Shown in pieces: positions 1 to 9,321 of a stretch of DNA of 64,000 nt (positions within the stretch are counted from its first letter, which is position 1; each line of letters opens with the position of its first letter). The stretch comes from Fagopyrum homotropicum (Eukaryota; Streptophyta; Magnoliopsida; Caryophyllales; Polygonaceae): NCBI GenBank assembly GCA_033239125.1, contig BSWB01000008.1:17266001-17330000 (forward strand), read 5' to 3'. The notes under the pieces are model-generated. The model saw nothing but the letters and a program-made list of their open reading frames with translations, was not told the origin of the DNA and ran no database searches. The position numbers and the translations under genes were made by a program.

Positions 1-561
1 CCATGGTGTCATTAGTGGGAGAAGCAATGGCTTCCACCCACCTAGAAATGTAATCAACAATTAAGAGGATGTAGAGGTTCCCCGCGGATGATGGGAAAGG
101 TTCCATGAAATCAACTCCCCATACATCAAAAATCTCAATCTCTTGAATAATATTGAGTGGCATCTCGTTCCTTCTAGACAAGTTCCCTATTCTTTGGCAT
201 GCATCACAAGAGACAACAAACACTTGCACATCCTTAAATAATGTAGGCCAAAGAAACCAGAATGTAACACCTTAGCGCATGTTTTGTGAGCGCTAGCATG
301 TCCTCCACAAGGAAGCGAGTGGCAATTCCGTATGACACTAGCAGCTTCATCCTCCGGAATGCATCGTCGAAGAATCCCATCTGGACCTCTCTTGAACAGT
401 AGAGGTTCGTTCCAATAGTAGTGACGAACATCTTTGAAGAACTTCTTCCTTTGAGCGTACGTCATTCCGGGAGGTACTTCTTGACAAACAAGGTAATTGA
501 CAATATCAGCAGACCAAGGCTCTTTACCATCAGAAACTTGGTGAAGCCAGTGCTTCCCCAA
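1..561 (-). pseudogene. Integrase N-terminal part of element A (broken)
   Basis: Minus-strand reading from 561 gives the segment before integrase ([15 protein letters not shown]), then the zinc-binding region with the CHSLPCGGH histidine/cysteine cluster. A one-base loss near 247 shifts the frame after the residues corresponding to SGFFWPTLF in B. Protein-like sequence continues in another frame to the window edge (CDACQ and DVWG motifs can be recognised). The preceding in-frame stop at 562-564 is the codon for Q in B changed to TAG. The catalytic core lies mostly outside the window. Confidence 0.85.
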
Positions 562-1590
562 CTATGAATGATCATCAGAGAGTAAATCAGAAGGATTGTC
601 GTCCTCAATTGACAACATCTCGCCTGTTGTCTCGGTCGAGATCCGAGGTGGGTGACCGAGATGTTCTTCAAATAAGAACATCTCGCTTGCTCCAGAAAGT
701 GCCTCAGTCGAGGTACTGGAACTGGAACCGAAACCTAACGTGCTTTTCTTCTCCTGAATCAGCTTATCAAATCTAGCTCCTGGATTTGCTTCCAATTGTT
801 CCAAGCTTCGCACGTTTGCATCACAAGAGACATATATACCTTCCTCCATTAAACTAAAACTAAGAACTTTTTCAAGAGGATCTTTAATAAGGATAGAGCT
901 CACCAATTCTCTAGATTCTTCTTCATCATAGATGTTGAAGATGTCATCTTCCAGCGGCTCTCCCTTCATTGCAGCGAGCAATGCAAACTCCACATGATCG
1001 CCACCAATGTGGAACTTCAACTTGGCGTTCTTACAATCCATGTTGCAACCCGAAGTTGCTAGAAATGGTCTCCCGAGAATGATAGGGATGGGATAATCTG
1101 CGGGAATGTCAAGCACAACAAAGTCTATAGGTATGTAGAAATTACCTAACTTGATGGTAACGTCTTCCAGGATACCGACGGGACGGGTAATGGAGCGATC
1201 TGCCATTTATAACGTCATCTTCACGGGCTTGGTCTCTCCAAGGCTGACTTTCTCACATAGCTTCAGCGGGATGATGCTCATGCTAGCTCCTAGATCATAT
1301 AGTGCATCATAAGTTATATCCCCAACATGAATGGGAATGCAAAATGAACCAGAATCTCTTAATTTAGGTGGTATCTTCTCCTTCATGATTTGAATGAGCT
1401 CCGAAGATCTAGATGTCATCCTTACTTCACCAAAGTCTTCCAGTTTCCTCTTCCTCGATAAGATCTCTTTCAGAAATTTCCCATAGGTGGGCATCCCTAG
1501 GATAGCATCAATGAAAGGAATGTTAATATGTAGCTTATTCATAAGGTCTTGAAACTTACCAAAGTGTTTGTCTAGATGTGCCTGCTCCCT
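562..1590 (-). pseudogene. Retroviral-type aspartic protease region of element A (broken)
   Basis: Two open segments (1542-1207 and 1206-562, minus) encode the Athila protease and its C-terminal extension. The core reads DLGASMSIIPLKLC, with catalytic Asp in DLGA, followed by [11 protein letters not shown] and the [13 protein letters not shown] block. A single Tyr codon changed to TAA separates the segments at 1207-1209. The extension ([17 protein letters not shown]) leads into a spacer rich in the CTCGACCGAGG-type motif. The spacer joins straight to the pre-integrase segment; the roughly 600 residues of RT and RNase H present at this point in D are absent. Confidence 0.85.
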
Positions 1591-3300
1591 TGACTAAGGG
1601 AACGGGAGTGGTGGTTTATGAGCAGGAGGTGGAGTATAAACTTCAGATTTTTATTTCGCTTTTTGGGGCTCCATCTCGATTGGCACCTCGACCGAGGTGT
1701 TCCTCGTCTGATCTTGGTCCGAGGTGTTCCTCATCTGATCGGGGCTCGACCGAGGTACTGGATCTACAGTGTTCAATCCAATGCGTGTTATAATAGCTAT
1801 GATTTGTCCTATTGGATTTCTCTCTGTCCTTGCTGGGAGCTTCCCCGAATCTCTTGGCGCTTCATTCGCCTTGTTGAAAAATTGTTGCTCTAAGGCTTTT
1901 TGTGCCTTCGAAAATGAATTCATAGACGTCTCCATAGTGTTGAGCTTGATCAAAATTGCCTCCAACACAGCGTCCGGTTTCTTAGGTGGCTGGGACGAGG
2001 TTGATGCAGGTTCCTAGCTTCTCAATGGAGTAGAAGAAGAAGAAGAAGGAGAAGACGAAGAAGAAGGGGTGTTAAGAGCATTTTCAGCATGAGAATAAGG
2101 GTTACCGGAATTTTGTGATTAGATCTCCAATTGTTGTTGTTGGAGTTTATGTTGTTGTTGTTGTAAAATTGTTGTTTCGCGGCCCTTGATAGTTGTTTCT
2201 TCCTTTGTATCCACCATCTTGCTCCTTCTTTGTTTGAGCTATGAAAAGCTCCTTCAATGCTTTCACTTCATTGCTAAGCGAGGTGAGTTGAGCTCCATTT
2301 GAAAATGTATCTTGGAAGCTTACTCTCCTTGCTCCATCTTCAACTCTTTGATGGGAATAGTTCTGCATGTGTAAAGGTTGCTTTTCAATCAAATCAAAAG
2401 CTTCATCTATCGGCATATCCATGAAAGTGCCGGCGGAAAGTAATTGGAGCTTGAATTGAGTATCTCCATCCAAACCCTTGCAATATATCTCCAAGAACTC
2501 AATCTTTGGAATCCCATGATGTGGACAATTGAAAAAAAGATGCTTGAATCTCTCTCATGACTTGGACAAACTTTCTTTGTCTTTCATAGTAAAAGCATTG
2601 ATCTTACCCCTCAATTCAGCGGTCTTTGAAGGGGGAAAGAACTTTGTAAGAAAGTACGTCGTCATCTCTTCCCAAGTGTTGATCTTTCCAACCGGAAGAG
2701 ATTGATACCAAGCAAGCGCCCTGTCTTTCAAAGAGAAGTAGAAAAGCCTCAACTTGTAATTGTTGTTCTCCGCTCTTGATGGTCTCAAAGTCTCCATCAG
2801 AATCTCATAGTTTTGTAAATGCTGATGCGGACACTCTCTCTCCAAATCTCCTAATTGACATTGTCGAATCATGGTTAGAACTTGAGTTCTAAGTTCATAA
2901 TCATGCTCAGCTGGATCTCCTGGGTTGACTCCTGGACGCCTGACTTGTTGATTGGGTCCATCCTCTGACGTAGAGTTCGTGAAACTCCAGCAAAGAGAAC
3001 ATCTCGGACTGGCATCCGAGGTGGTGGGTGTAACTTTGCCGGGGTAACTAGGACTGGATCTTGCCTCGGTCGAGCATCTGGGATCGGTCGAGGTAGAAAC
3101 TAAGCCCTTAGAGCGGCCATATCAGCTTCGATTCCTTTAGTTCTTGCGCGATTCTCGTCTCTCTCTCGATGTAGTTCTTCTTTACTGAGGCGCAGTTGTT
3201 CCAATGCCTCTTTCAATTCGGCTTCAAGATCGCGATTGTCTTGATCGGCCATCTTAGCTTCTTTCAATCTTCTTTTGTAGGTCTAAGGAAAGATCCAGCA
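1591..3300 (-). pseudogene. gag of element A (broken by stops and frameshifts)
   Basis: Open fragments at 2872-2555, 2494-2147 and 1968-1651 (minus) match the Gag of B: an N-terminal coiled-coil-like stretch ([11 protein letters not shown]), the capsid-like core ([46 protein letters not shown]) and an Asn/Gln-rich tail. Frames change several times and stops interrupt it. The end near 1560-1590, just before the protease, is scrambled by small indels. The 5' end lies near 3300, close to the primer site at 3400, as in B. Confidence 0.85.
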
Positions 3301-3382
3301 AAATCACTCAAGTAAAGTGGTTAATAGCAACAAGGGCAATAGCTCCGAAAGACAACCGAAACCGAACTTGGTCTGGACCAAG

Positions 3383-3400
3383 TCCCCGACAACGACGCCA
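3383..3400 (-). other. Primer binding site of element A (tRNA-Asp type)
   Basis: On the minus strand the 18 bases read TGGCGTCGTTGTCGGGGA, two C-to-T changes away from the intact site of B and D, which is complementary to the 3' end of plant tRNA-Asp. The changes look like decay at methylated cytosines. It lies six bases inside the LTR edge. Confidence 0.85.
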
Positions 3401-3406
3401 AAAACT

Positions 3407-5173
3407 TGTTCGCTCCAAAAGGTGTGTGCAAGCTTTAATATTTATACCAAGAATAATTGCAAATAGTGAACCCACAATGTACGAATCGATTGTGATAAAA
3501 GCAAGAATTCCAGGGTCAAACACAAAGACTATGGTGAAACAAAGCTCCGTAATTCAGGTTGTCAATAAAACACAAGAAACAAAGCAAAGCTATCAAAGAT
3601 GATATAATAGTCAGGTAAAGAAAATGCGGATTCTAGAGATTAAAGCATCGAGTTGTGGTTCCGACTCAAGATCTCAAAGGATAACGTGGACAAAGCTGAG
3701 GTTTGCAAAGGGAATGAGTTTCTAAGGTGGGAATAGATCACCGGGTAAGTCTCACTACTCACTATCCCAAACCAAATATCCTCTCACCGGGTAAGTCTCA
3801 AGGTACTAAGTAAAGGAACTATAATCTCAAATCAACACACCACCCAAGGGGATAAAATCAACCTTTACCGGGTAAGTCTCAGGCTAACTCACATAGATAG
3901 GATGAAGGCACAATCAAACCCCAATAAAGGATAAACCTTTATTAGCTACACTCATGATATTGGATATACAAACAAAGGAATCGTTGGGTAAGTCTCATCC
4001 TAGGCTTGCGTTGAACCAGGAAAGGTATACCAAGGATAGGATTTGGCAAACTGAAACCTCAACTCAAATAAGGATCAGGAAAGGGCTCGCCTCGCTCAGT
4101 TTATGTAACATCTCGGTCTAGATGTTCCACTACTGACCGAGGTGTTCGTCGGTTAAGGTAAAGGCTCGAGCTTTCAGGGTCCACTAAGGTACATGATCAT
4201 TTTATCATCTTCTTTCCCATAACTTTTAGCCAATCACCCTAGAATTGCATAAAGAACTTAGCCAACAATCATCATGATAACAATAATCATATATATAAGA
4301 AAGGAATCAATATTCAAACAAGGAAACCTTAACAAAAAGGTCTCAATAACTGAATCAAACAAATAAACAAACAATCAGTGTTCCTCACAATCAAAACAGA
4401 CAACAAACAAACCAAACTAAGGAAATCTTACAAACTTCCTTCAAAGCCAACTTCAAACAAGATTCCTTCCTTCGTTGGATTCTCCAACCTTCAAAACTTC
4501 CATCAAAACTTCCTTCAACTTCCTTCAACTGAATCAGAGAATCGGTGATCCAAAGATGGCTGAATTCTAGAAAATTAGCCCATATATACAGGAGAATTAT
4601 CTTCCAAAGATAAAATATCATAAAAAATAATTTTCTTCCTTAAAATATCTTGCAATCTTCCTTCCTTCCAATATATATCAGCCAAAAAGATATTCTTCCT
4701 TCCAGAAATCCATCCAAAAATATGTGATATTCACTTTCCAAAAATAGAAGATCTCATCCAAAAATAAAGATCTCGTGTCCCGTCATCACTTCGCCTCGGT
4801 CCAGGCGCTCTTGAAGATCACCTCAGTCGAGGTGGTACTGTAGCTGAACGAGGTGAGTCTCAGATGAGAGTGAATCTCTCTAATCTGGTCCAAAATCAAT
4901 CTTCTAAATCATTTTCATGCTTCCTGAGCTCTTCTTATAACTCCTCAATTCTCCATAATGTAGCTCCAATGACTCCTTAGCTTCCTTAGCTCCATTTCGT
5001 TCCAAAATGTGCCATTTTCCCTACAATTACAACGAAACTAGGTGTAGACCTCGATTCCCGCAAAGGTAGACAAAACAACAATATAATCAAAGAATATACA
5101 TCCATACATGCAGATTTATGAAGATAAAACGTCCAAACCAATCCCAAAATATAGACTACAATACATGCTATCA
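3407..5173 (-). repeat. 5' LTR of element A
   Basis: 1767 bp beginning TGATAGCATG and ending GCGAACA on the minus strand, the same family as the LTRs of B. It holds the ACCGGGTAAGTCTC repeats (as read on plus, 3740-3990), a CTCGG/CGAGG motif cluster at 4795-4850 and a TATATA-type box near 4567-4575. The boundary is set by the primer site on one side and the start of G sequence at 5174 on the other. Confidence 0.9.
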
Positions 5174-5601
5174 CCGGGTGTTTGGAAAAAGAAGTTAAAA
5201 TGAGCTTGTTGGTAGATGTTGAGTTTTTATTGCAATCGTGAAGTTTATCCTCTTTCCCGGATTTGCACCACATATCCTATATAGATTCTACCCTAACACG
5301 TTTTTTGACCTTCATTTGAAAGACCTTAAGATCTTTGAGCATGTTGTTTGGCTTTGTGGTTTAAATCGGGTTTTCCATGATTGATTTTGATATATTTTGA
5401 GTTATGATACTTGTTTGAAGTTTTTGCAAGGTATGATTGTTCTCCTCATAAAGTGATTCTTTTTGTTCACATAAAGATTTTTGGAAGCTATGAAACAAGT
5501 TTAGAGAGTGATCTATGAGTAGAAGCACGAAACTAAAAATAGTGTTGTTTTCTTTGTCTTTGCATTCATATTTCATACATCTTGGTATTCCATATTTGAA
5601 C

Positions 5602-5640
5602 CTTGCTTGTGGACAAGCAAGAGGAAAGTATGAGGCATTT
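5602..5640 (+). other. Pre-PPT hairpin and polypurine tract of G
   Basis: CTTGCTT, loop GTGGAC, AAGCAAG forms a perfect 7-bp stem at 5602-5621. It is followed by GAAAGTATGAGG and the LTR start TGATGACATG. The same arrangement precedes the 3' LTR in B, D, H and C. Confidence 0.75.
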
Positions 5641-7214
5641 TGATGACATGAAATATGGTGTTAGTATAGATATGCATATAGGTATTCTTCCCCTTCTTTT
5701 ATGTACATAGACATACATTCAAGGCATTTATGGTCATATTCATCTATTATGTCGGAATCGAGATCTACACACGCTTTGTGATGATTGTAGGTGAATTGGC
5801 GCTAATTTTGAGCGGAAATGGAGCATTCATGGACAGTGGATCAAGGTTTACCACAATGGAAGCATTGGAGAGCTTAAGATGAAGTATAAAGTCAGGTTTT
5901 GGAAGAGACAAAGAAGAACAAAGAGAAATACGTCTTAGAGAAGAAATCTCGGACAAGGACACCTTTCCACAGCCGAGATTTTCTTCGGGCCTGACCGTGG
6001 TTTCTACATTTTCAGCTCAAAACAAGATCTTTTAAACCCTAACTTTATCCTATAATATAGGGCGGCAACAAGGTTGAAAGGACAACGGACAACACACAAG
6101 AGACATCTAACATTACGGAGTATAACATTGATTAGAAGGAAGAGCATCAGATTCACATTCGGAAACGGATTGGCAACCCGTACTTGGTTTACATTGGAGA
6201 CTGAGAGATATTTTGTGAGATTTTCTAGTTTTTATTTTCTTTTCTTTAGAACACACGAACGGAGTTTGTTATTGGATGATTCAGTTTATGATATTTGAGA
6301 ACACGTTGTTTAGTAATTCTTGTGTTTCTTTTGGTTCTATTGGTTGCATTCCATTCTTGATTACATATATGATTATTGATTTGAATATGATGGTTATTGG
6401 CTAAAACCCTTGCATTTCTAGGGTGATTGGTTGAAGATTGTGGTTTAACCCTCGCAGATACATTTCCATGGGTTGTTCTTGAGAATCTCGACCGAGGTTT
6501 CCCAAGATCCACTCGTGGTTTCTTCTATCATGCATACAATGTTTTATTCTTAAGCCTTGGTTAAAGAATGCCTAAACCCTAGCCTTGTTGAACCTTTCTA
6601 ACCTATATCCTTGCGTGGGAAGAGACTTACCCGGTGATTTCCTTGCTTGGTTGTCAACAATGATGAGTTCTAGGTAATAAAGGGTCATCCTATATTAGGT
6701 TTGAGTGTGCCTTCCTCTTGCCTTTGTGAGTTAACTTGAGACTTACCTAGTGATGGTTAATTCTATTCCCTTAGGTTGAGTTGTTGGTTTGAGACTGTCA
6801 TTCCTTTCCCTTGAAGATTTGAGACTTACATGGTGATAAGTTTGGAATAGTGGATAGTGAGACCTCCCTCGTGATCTATCCCACCTTCAAAACACCTTTC
6901 CTTTACAATTCCAACTCTGTCTATACATCTTTAGAAGTCTTGAATCGAAAACAACAATTGGATACCTTGATCTCTAGAATCTGTGTTTCCCAATTATATT
7001 ACATATTCTTATCTTTACTTTTGATCATTGTTATTGCATTACTATCCTAGCTAGATTGCTTTGCTTAATTTAATTTCACCAAATCCTTGTGATCGACCCT
7101 GAAATATTTTCCGTTACTGCGATTGATCCGTACACTGTGGGTTCGCGTATCATTCATGCTTTTATTTTAGGTTATAAATTTAAGACATTTTGCACACACG
7201 TTATGGAGCAAACA
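5641..7214 (+). repeat. 3' LTR of element G
   Basis: 1574 bp starting TGATGACATG and ending GAGCAAACA. It has a TATA-like CCTATAATATAGG near 6050, one CTCGACCGAGG motif near 6487, degraded copies of the GAGACTTACCCGGT repeat (clearest near 6625) and the conserved GTACACTGTGGGTTCGC block near 7130. It abuts copia sequence at 7215. Confidence 0.85.
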
Positions 7215-7419
7215 TATCAGTCTACCTAGATATATTGTCTTATTACAACAATCTCCACCTAGACAAGATAATCTAATACAAATTTGGGAACACACAAATA
7301 GCTTTAGGACCTTGTACGTCCGATCCTCCTTGCTTCTCTCAACAGGAGGTCTTACTCACTCCTCTAACAACGAGTGACATGAACCAAATCCAAGCAATGC
7401 TTGAATTTGTCTGCGGTAA
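7215..7419 (-). pseudogene. Ty1/copia element L: RNase H C-terminus, polypurine tract and LTR stub
   Basis: Read on the minus strand from 7417, the sequence encodes ADKFKHCLDLVHV followed by a stop, the usual C-terminal signature of copia polyproteins. Further left are the purine tract AGGTGGAGAT (7251-7260) and the first 36 bp of a 3' LTR starting TGTTGTAATA (7250 leftward), cut by G at 7214. It continues the copia fragment at 18870-20128, but roughly 80 codons between them are missing. Confidence 0.75.
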
Positions 7420-7728
7420 TGATAGCATGAAGTATAGTCTATATTTTGGGGTTTGTTTGGACGTTTTATCTTTCATAATCTGCATGTTTGTATGTATATT
7501 ATGTGATTATATTACCATTTCATCTACCTTTGCGAGAATCGAGGTCTATACCTAGTTTTGTTGTAATCGTAGGTAAAATGGCACGTTTTGCATCAAAAAG
7601 GAGCAAAAGGAGCTATGGAGACATTGGAGCTACATTGAGGAACATAAGGAACCATCCAGGAAGCATAGCCATGGATTAAAGATTCACTTTGGACCAGTTT
7701 TGAGAGATTTCACATTCAGTTGTGACTC

Positions 7729-7973
7729 ACCTCGGTTGATCACAGATTCATCTAGACCGAGGTGATCCAGAGGAGCCGACTCGACCGAGGCGAATACCTA
7801 GGACGCGGCGAGAATATTTTATTCTTGGCTGAGATCTTTTATCTTTGGAAAGCGATCTTATATTTTTGGGCTTGGCTCGTGGAAGGAAGAAGATCTTATA
7901 TTTTACCTACTTTTATGGGAAAAGATCTTTCTAAGATATCTTATCTTTGGAGGGTTATTTTCCTATAAAAAGG
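7729..7973 (+). promoter_or_regulatory. LTR promoter of B: CTCG/CGAG motif cluster plus TATA box
   Basis: Motifs CCTCGGT, CTAGACCGAGG and CTCGACCGAGG lie at 7729-7792. A TATA box (7964-7973) follows about 170 bp later. The LTR2 copy at 17401-17466 has CTCGACCGAGG where this LTR has CTAGACCGAGG, so one arm is mutated here. Transcription probably starts some 30 bp after the TATA box, near 8000; this is inferred from position only. Confidence 0.7.
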
Positions 7974-8446
7974 GTTTGATTTCCACAAATCCAACATCTC
8001 GCATACATCCCGCTTACACCGAGATCCGCTATCAGCGCAAGATCAGGGTTTATACACCGCAGCGGCCATACTCAAATTGGGAGATTTGAAGATCCTTTTT
8101 GAAGGTTGAAGGAAGATTGAAGATCATAACTTTTATAGCTTTTTGGAGGGTTTTGTAAGATTGTCTTTGATTCCCTTCCTTGTTGTCTTGTCTTGTTGGA
8201 TTGCTATCCAAGGAACGCTTTTGTTGTGATATTTGATTCAGTTATTGAAGTCTTTTCATAAAATTCTTCTTGTTCAAATATTCACCTTCTTCCCATATAT
8301 TTGATTATACTTTCATGATGATGAGTGGCTAATTTCCTTGTGTGATTCTAGGGTGATTGGCTGAAGGTTGTGGGGAAAACAATGATAGAACAATCTTAGA
8401 TTCCAGTAGGACCCTGAAAGTTCGAGTCTTTAACCTTAACCCTAAG

Positions 8447-8504
8447 CATCTCGCTCAGTCATTGAACATCTCGGCCGGGGTGGAATTTGGCTGACCGAGA
8501 TGAC
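8447..8504 (+). promoter_or_regulatory. Motif cluster in R/U5 of B
   Basis: CATCTCGCTCAG, CATCTCGGCCGGGG and GACCGAGATG occur within 58 bp, variants of the subfamily motif CCTCG-NN-CGAGG. Element D has its own motif (CCACGGCCGTGG) at the matching place (38966-39022). Confidence 0.55.
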
Positions 8505-8594
8505 TTATCTGATCCTGAAACTGAGAGTTAAGTGTTAGAGTTGCCAAATCCTATTCTTATTACACCTTTTTCTGGTTCAATGCAAGCTTAGGAT

Positions 8595-8852
8595 GAGACT
8601 TACCCGGTAATTCCTTAGTTTGTGTACCTAAGATCATAAGTGTAGGTAATAAAGGTTTATCCTTTATTGGGGTTCGAGTGTGCTTCCATCCCATCTTTGT
8701 GAGTTAGCCTGAGACTTACCCGGTAAAGGTTGATTCTATTTCCTTAGGTGGTGTGTTAGTTCGAGGTTATAGTTCTTTATCTTAATTCCTTGAGACTTAC
8801 CCGGTGATAGGAGTTACGGTTTAGGATTAGTGAGTAGTGAGACTTACCCGGT
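8595..8852 (+). repeat. Four GAGACTTACCCGGT repeats in R/U5
   Basis: Copies start at 8595, 8711, 8793 and 8839, with spacings 116, 82 and 46 bp. They are repeated in LTR2, in A, H, I and K, and degraded in G, but D has CCTCAACAACCT repeats instead. The reverse complement contains GGTAAGT, the 5' splice-site consensus; the sense strand resembles the 5' end of U1 snRNA. Confidence 0.85.
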
Positions 8853-9200
8853 GATCTATACCACTTTAGTAACACCTTCCCTATGCAAAAACCTCAGCTT
8901 TGTCCGCTTATCTTTAGATCTTGAGTTGGAACCACAACTAGATGCTTTAATCCCTAGAATTGCATGTTTGCTTTATTGACTTCTTATTCATCTTTGATTG
9001 TGTTAATTGCTTTTGTGGTTAGTATTTACGAAGCTTACCGTTATCGACTTTGTTTCACTGAGTCCCTGTGATCGACCCCTGGAATTCCTTGCTTTTACTA
9101 CGATTGACCCGTACACTGCGGGTTCGCATCCTTGTTTTAAGCTTACGTCTAGGGTTATAAATTTAAAGCTTGCACACACCGTTTGGAGTGAACAAGTTTT

Positions 9201-9218
9201 TGGCGCCGTTGCCGGGGA
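9201..9218 (+). other. Primer binding site of B (tRNA-Asp)
   Basis: TGGCGCCGTTGCCGGGGA is an 18-base perfect complement to the 3' end of plant tRNA-Asp including CCA, the usual Athila primer. It lies six bases inside the LTR end at 9194. Confidence 0.92.
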
Positions 9219-9321
9219 CTTGGTCTAGACCGAGCCGGTAAGGTTTGCTCTTTGGGGCACTTGCCCCCGTGTCTACTAACCACTCTACTTGAGTGACTTT
9301 TGCAGGTTCTTTCTTAGGTAT

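Larger units (their letters stand above)
1..5173 (-). mobile_element. Athila-type LTR retrotransposon A, RT-less subfamily (partial)
   Basis: This is an LTR retrotransposon read on the minus strand: 5' LTR at the right (3407-5173), tRNA-Asp primer site, gag, protease, then directly integrase, which runs off the left window edge. No RT or RNase H lies between protease and integrase, as in B and C. The frame is broken by several stops and indels, so it is not functional. Its LTR ends exactly where the 3' UTR of element G begins, so it inserted into G. The other LTR and target duplication are outside the window. Lineage is inferred from the primer site, the protease core DLGAS and close similarity to B and D. 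Confidence 0.9.
5174..7214 (+). mobile_element. 3' end of Athila-related element G
   Basis: The stretch 5174-5640 is the terminal part of an Athila 3' UTR, recognisable from B (CCGGGTGTTTG, then TTTCCCGGAT and GACCTT blocks), followed by hairpin, polypurine tract and a complete 3' LTR. The rest of G lies to the left beyond element A, outside the window. The UTR is shortened relative to B between the CCGGGTGTTTG block and the cccggat block. The LTR has the same overall plan as B but is well diverged, so G is a distinct or older subfamily. Confidence 0.8.
7420..9194 (+). repeat. 5' LTR of element B
   Basis: Starts TGATAGCATG, ends GTGAACA. U3 has the CTCG motif cluster (7729-7792) and a TATA box TATAAAAAGG at 7964-7973. 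R/U5 has a second motif cluster (8447-8504), four GAGACTTACCCGGT repeats (8595-8852) and the conserved GTACACTGCGGGTTCGC near 9112. Confidence 0.95.

Noticed and set aside
7762..7968. Small ORF repeated at 17435-17641
   Set aside because: Same position in the two B LTRs; explained by LTR identity, with no protein family recognised.
8595..8852. CRISPR-like or satellite array from the GAGACTTACCCGGT repeats
   Set aside because: Only four short copies with uneven spacing inside an LTR of a plant retrotransposon; no array structure.
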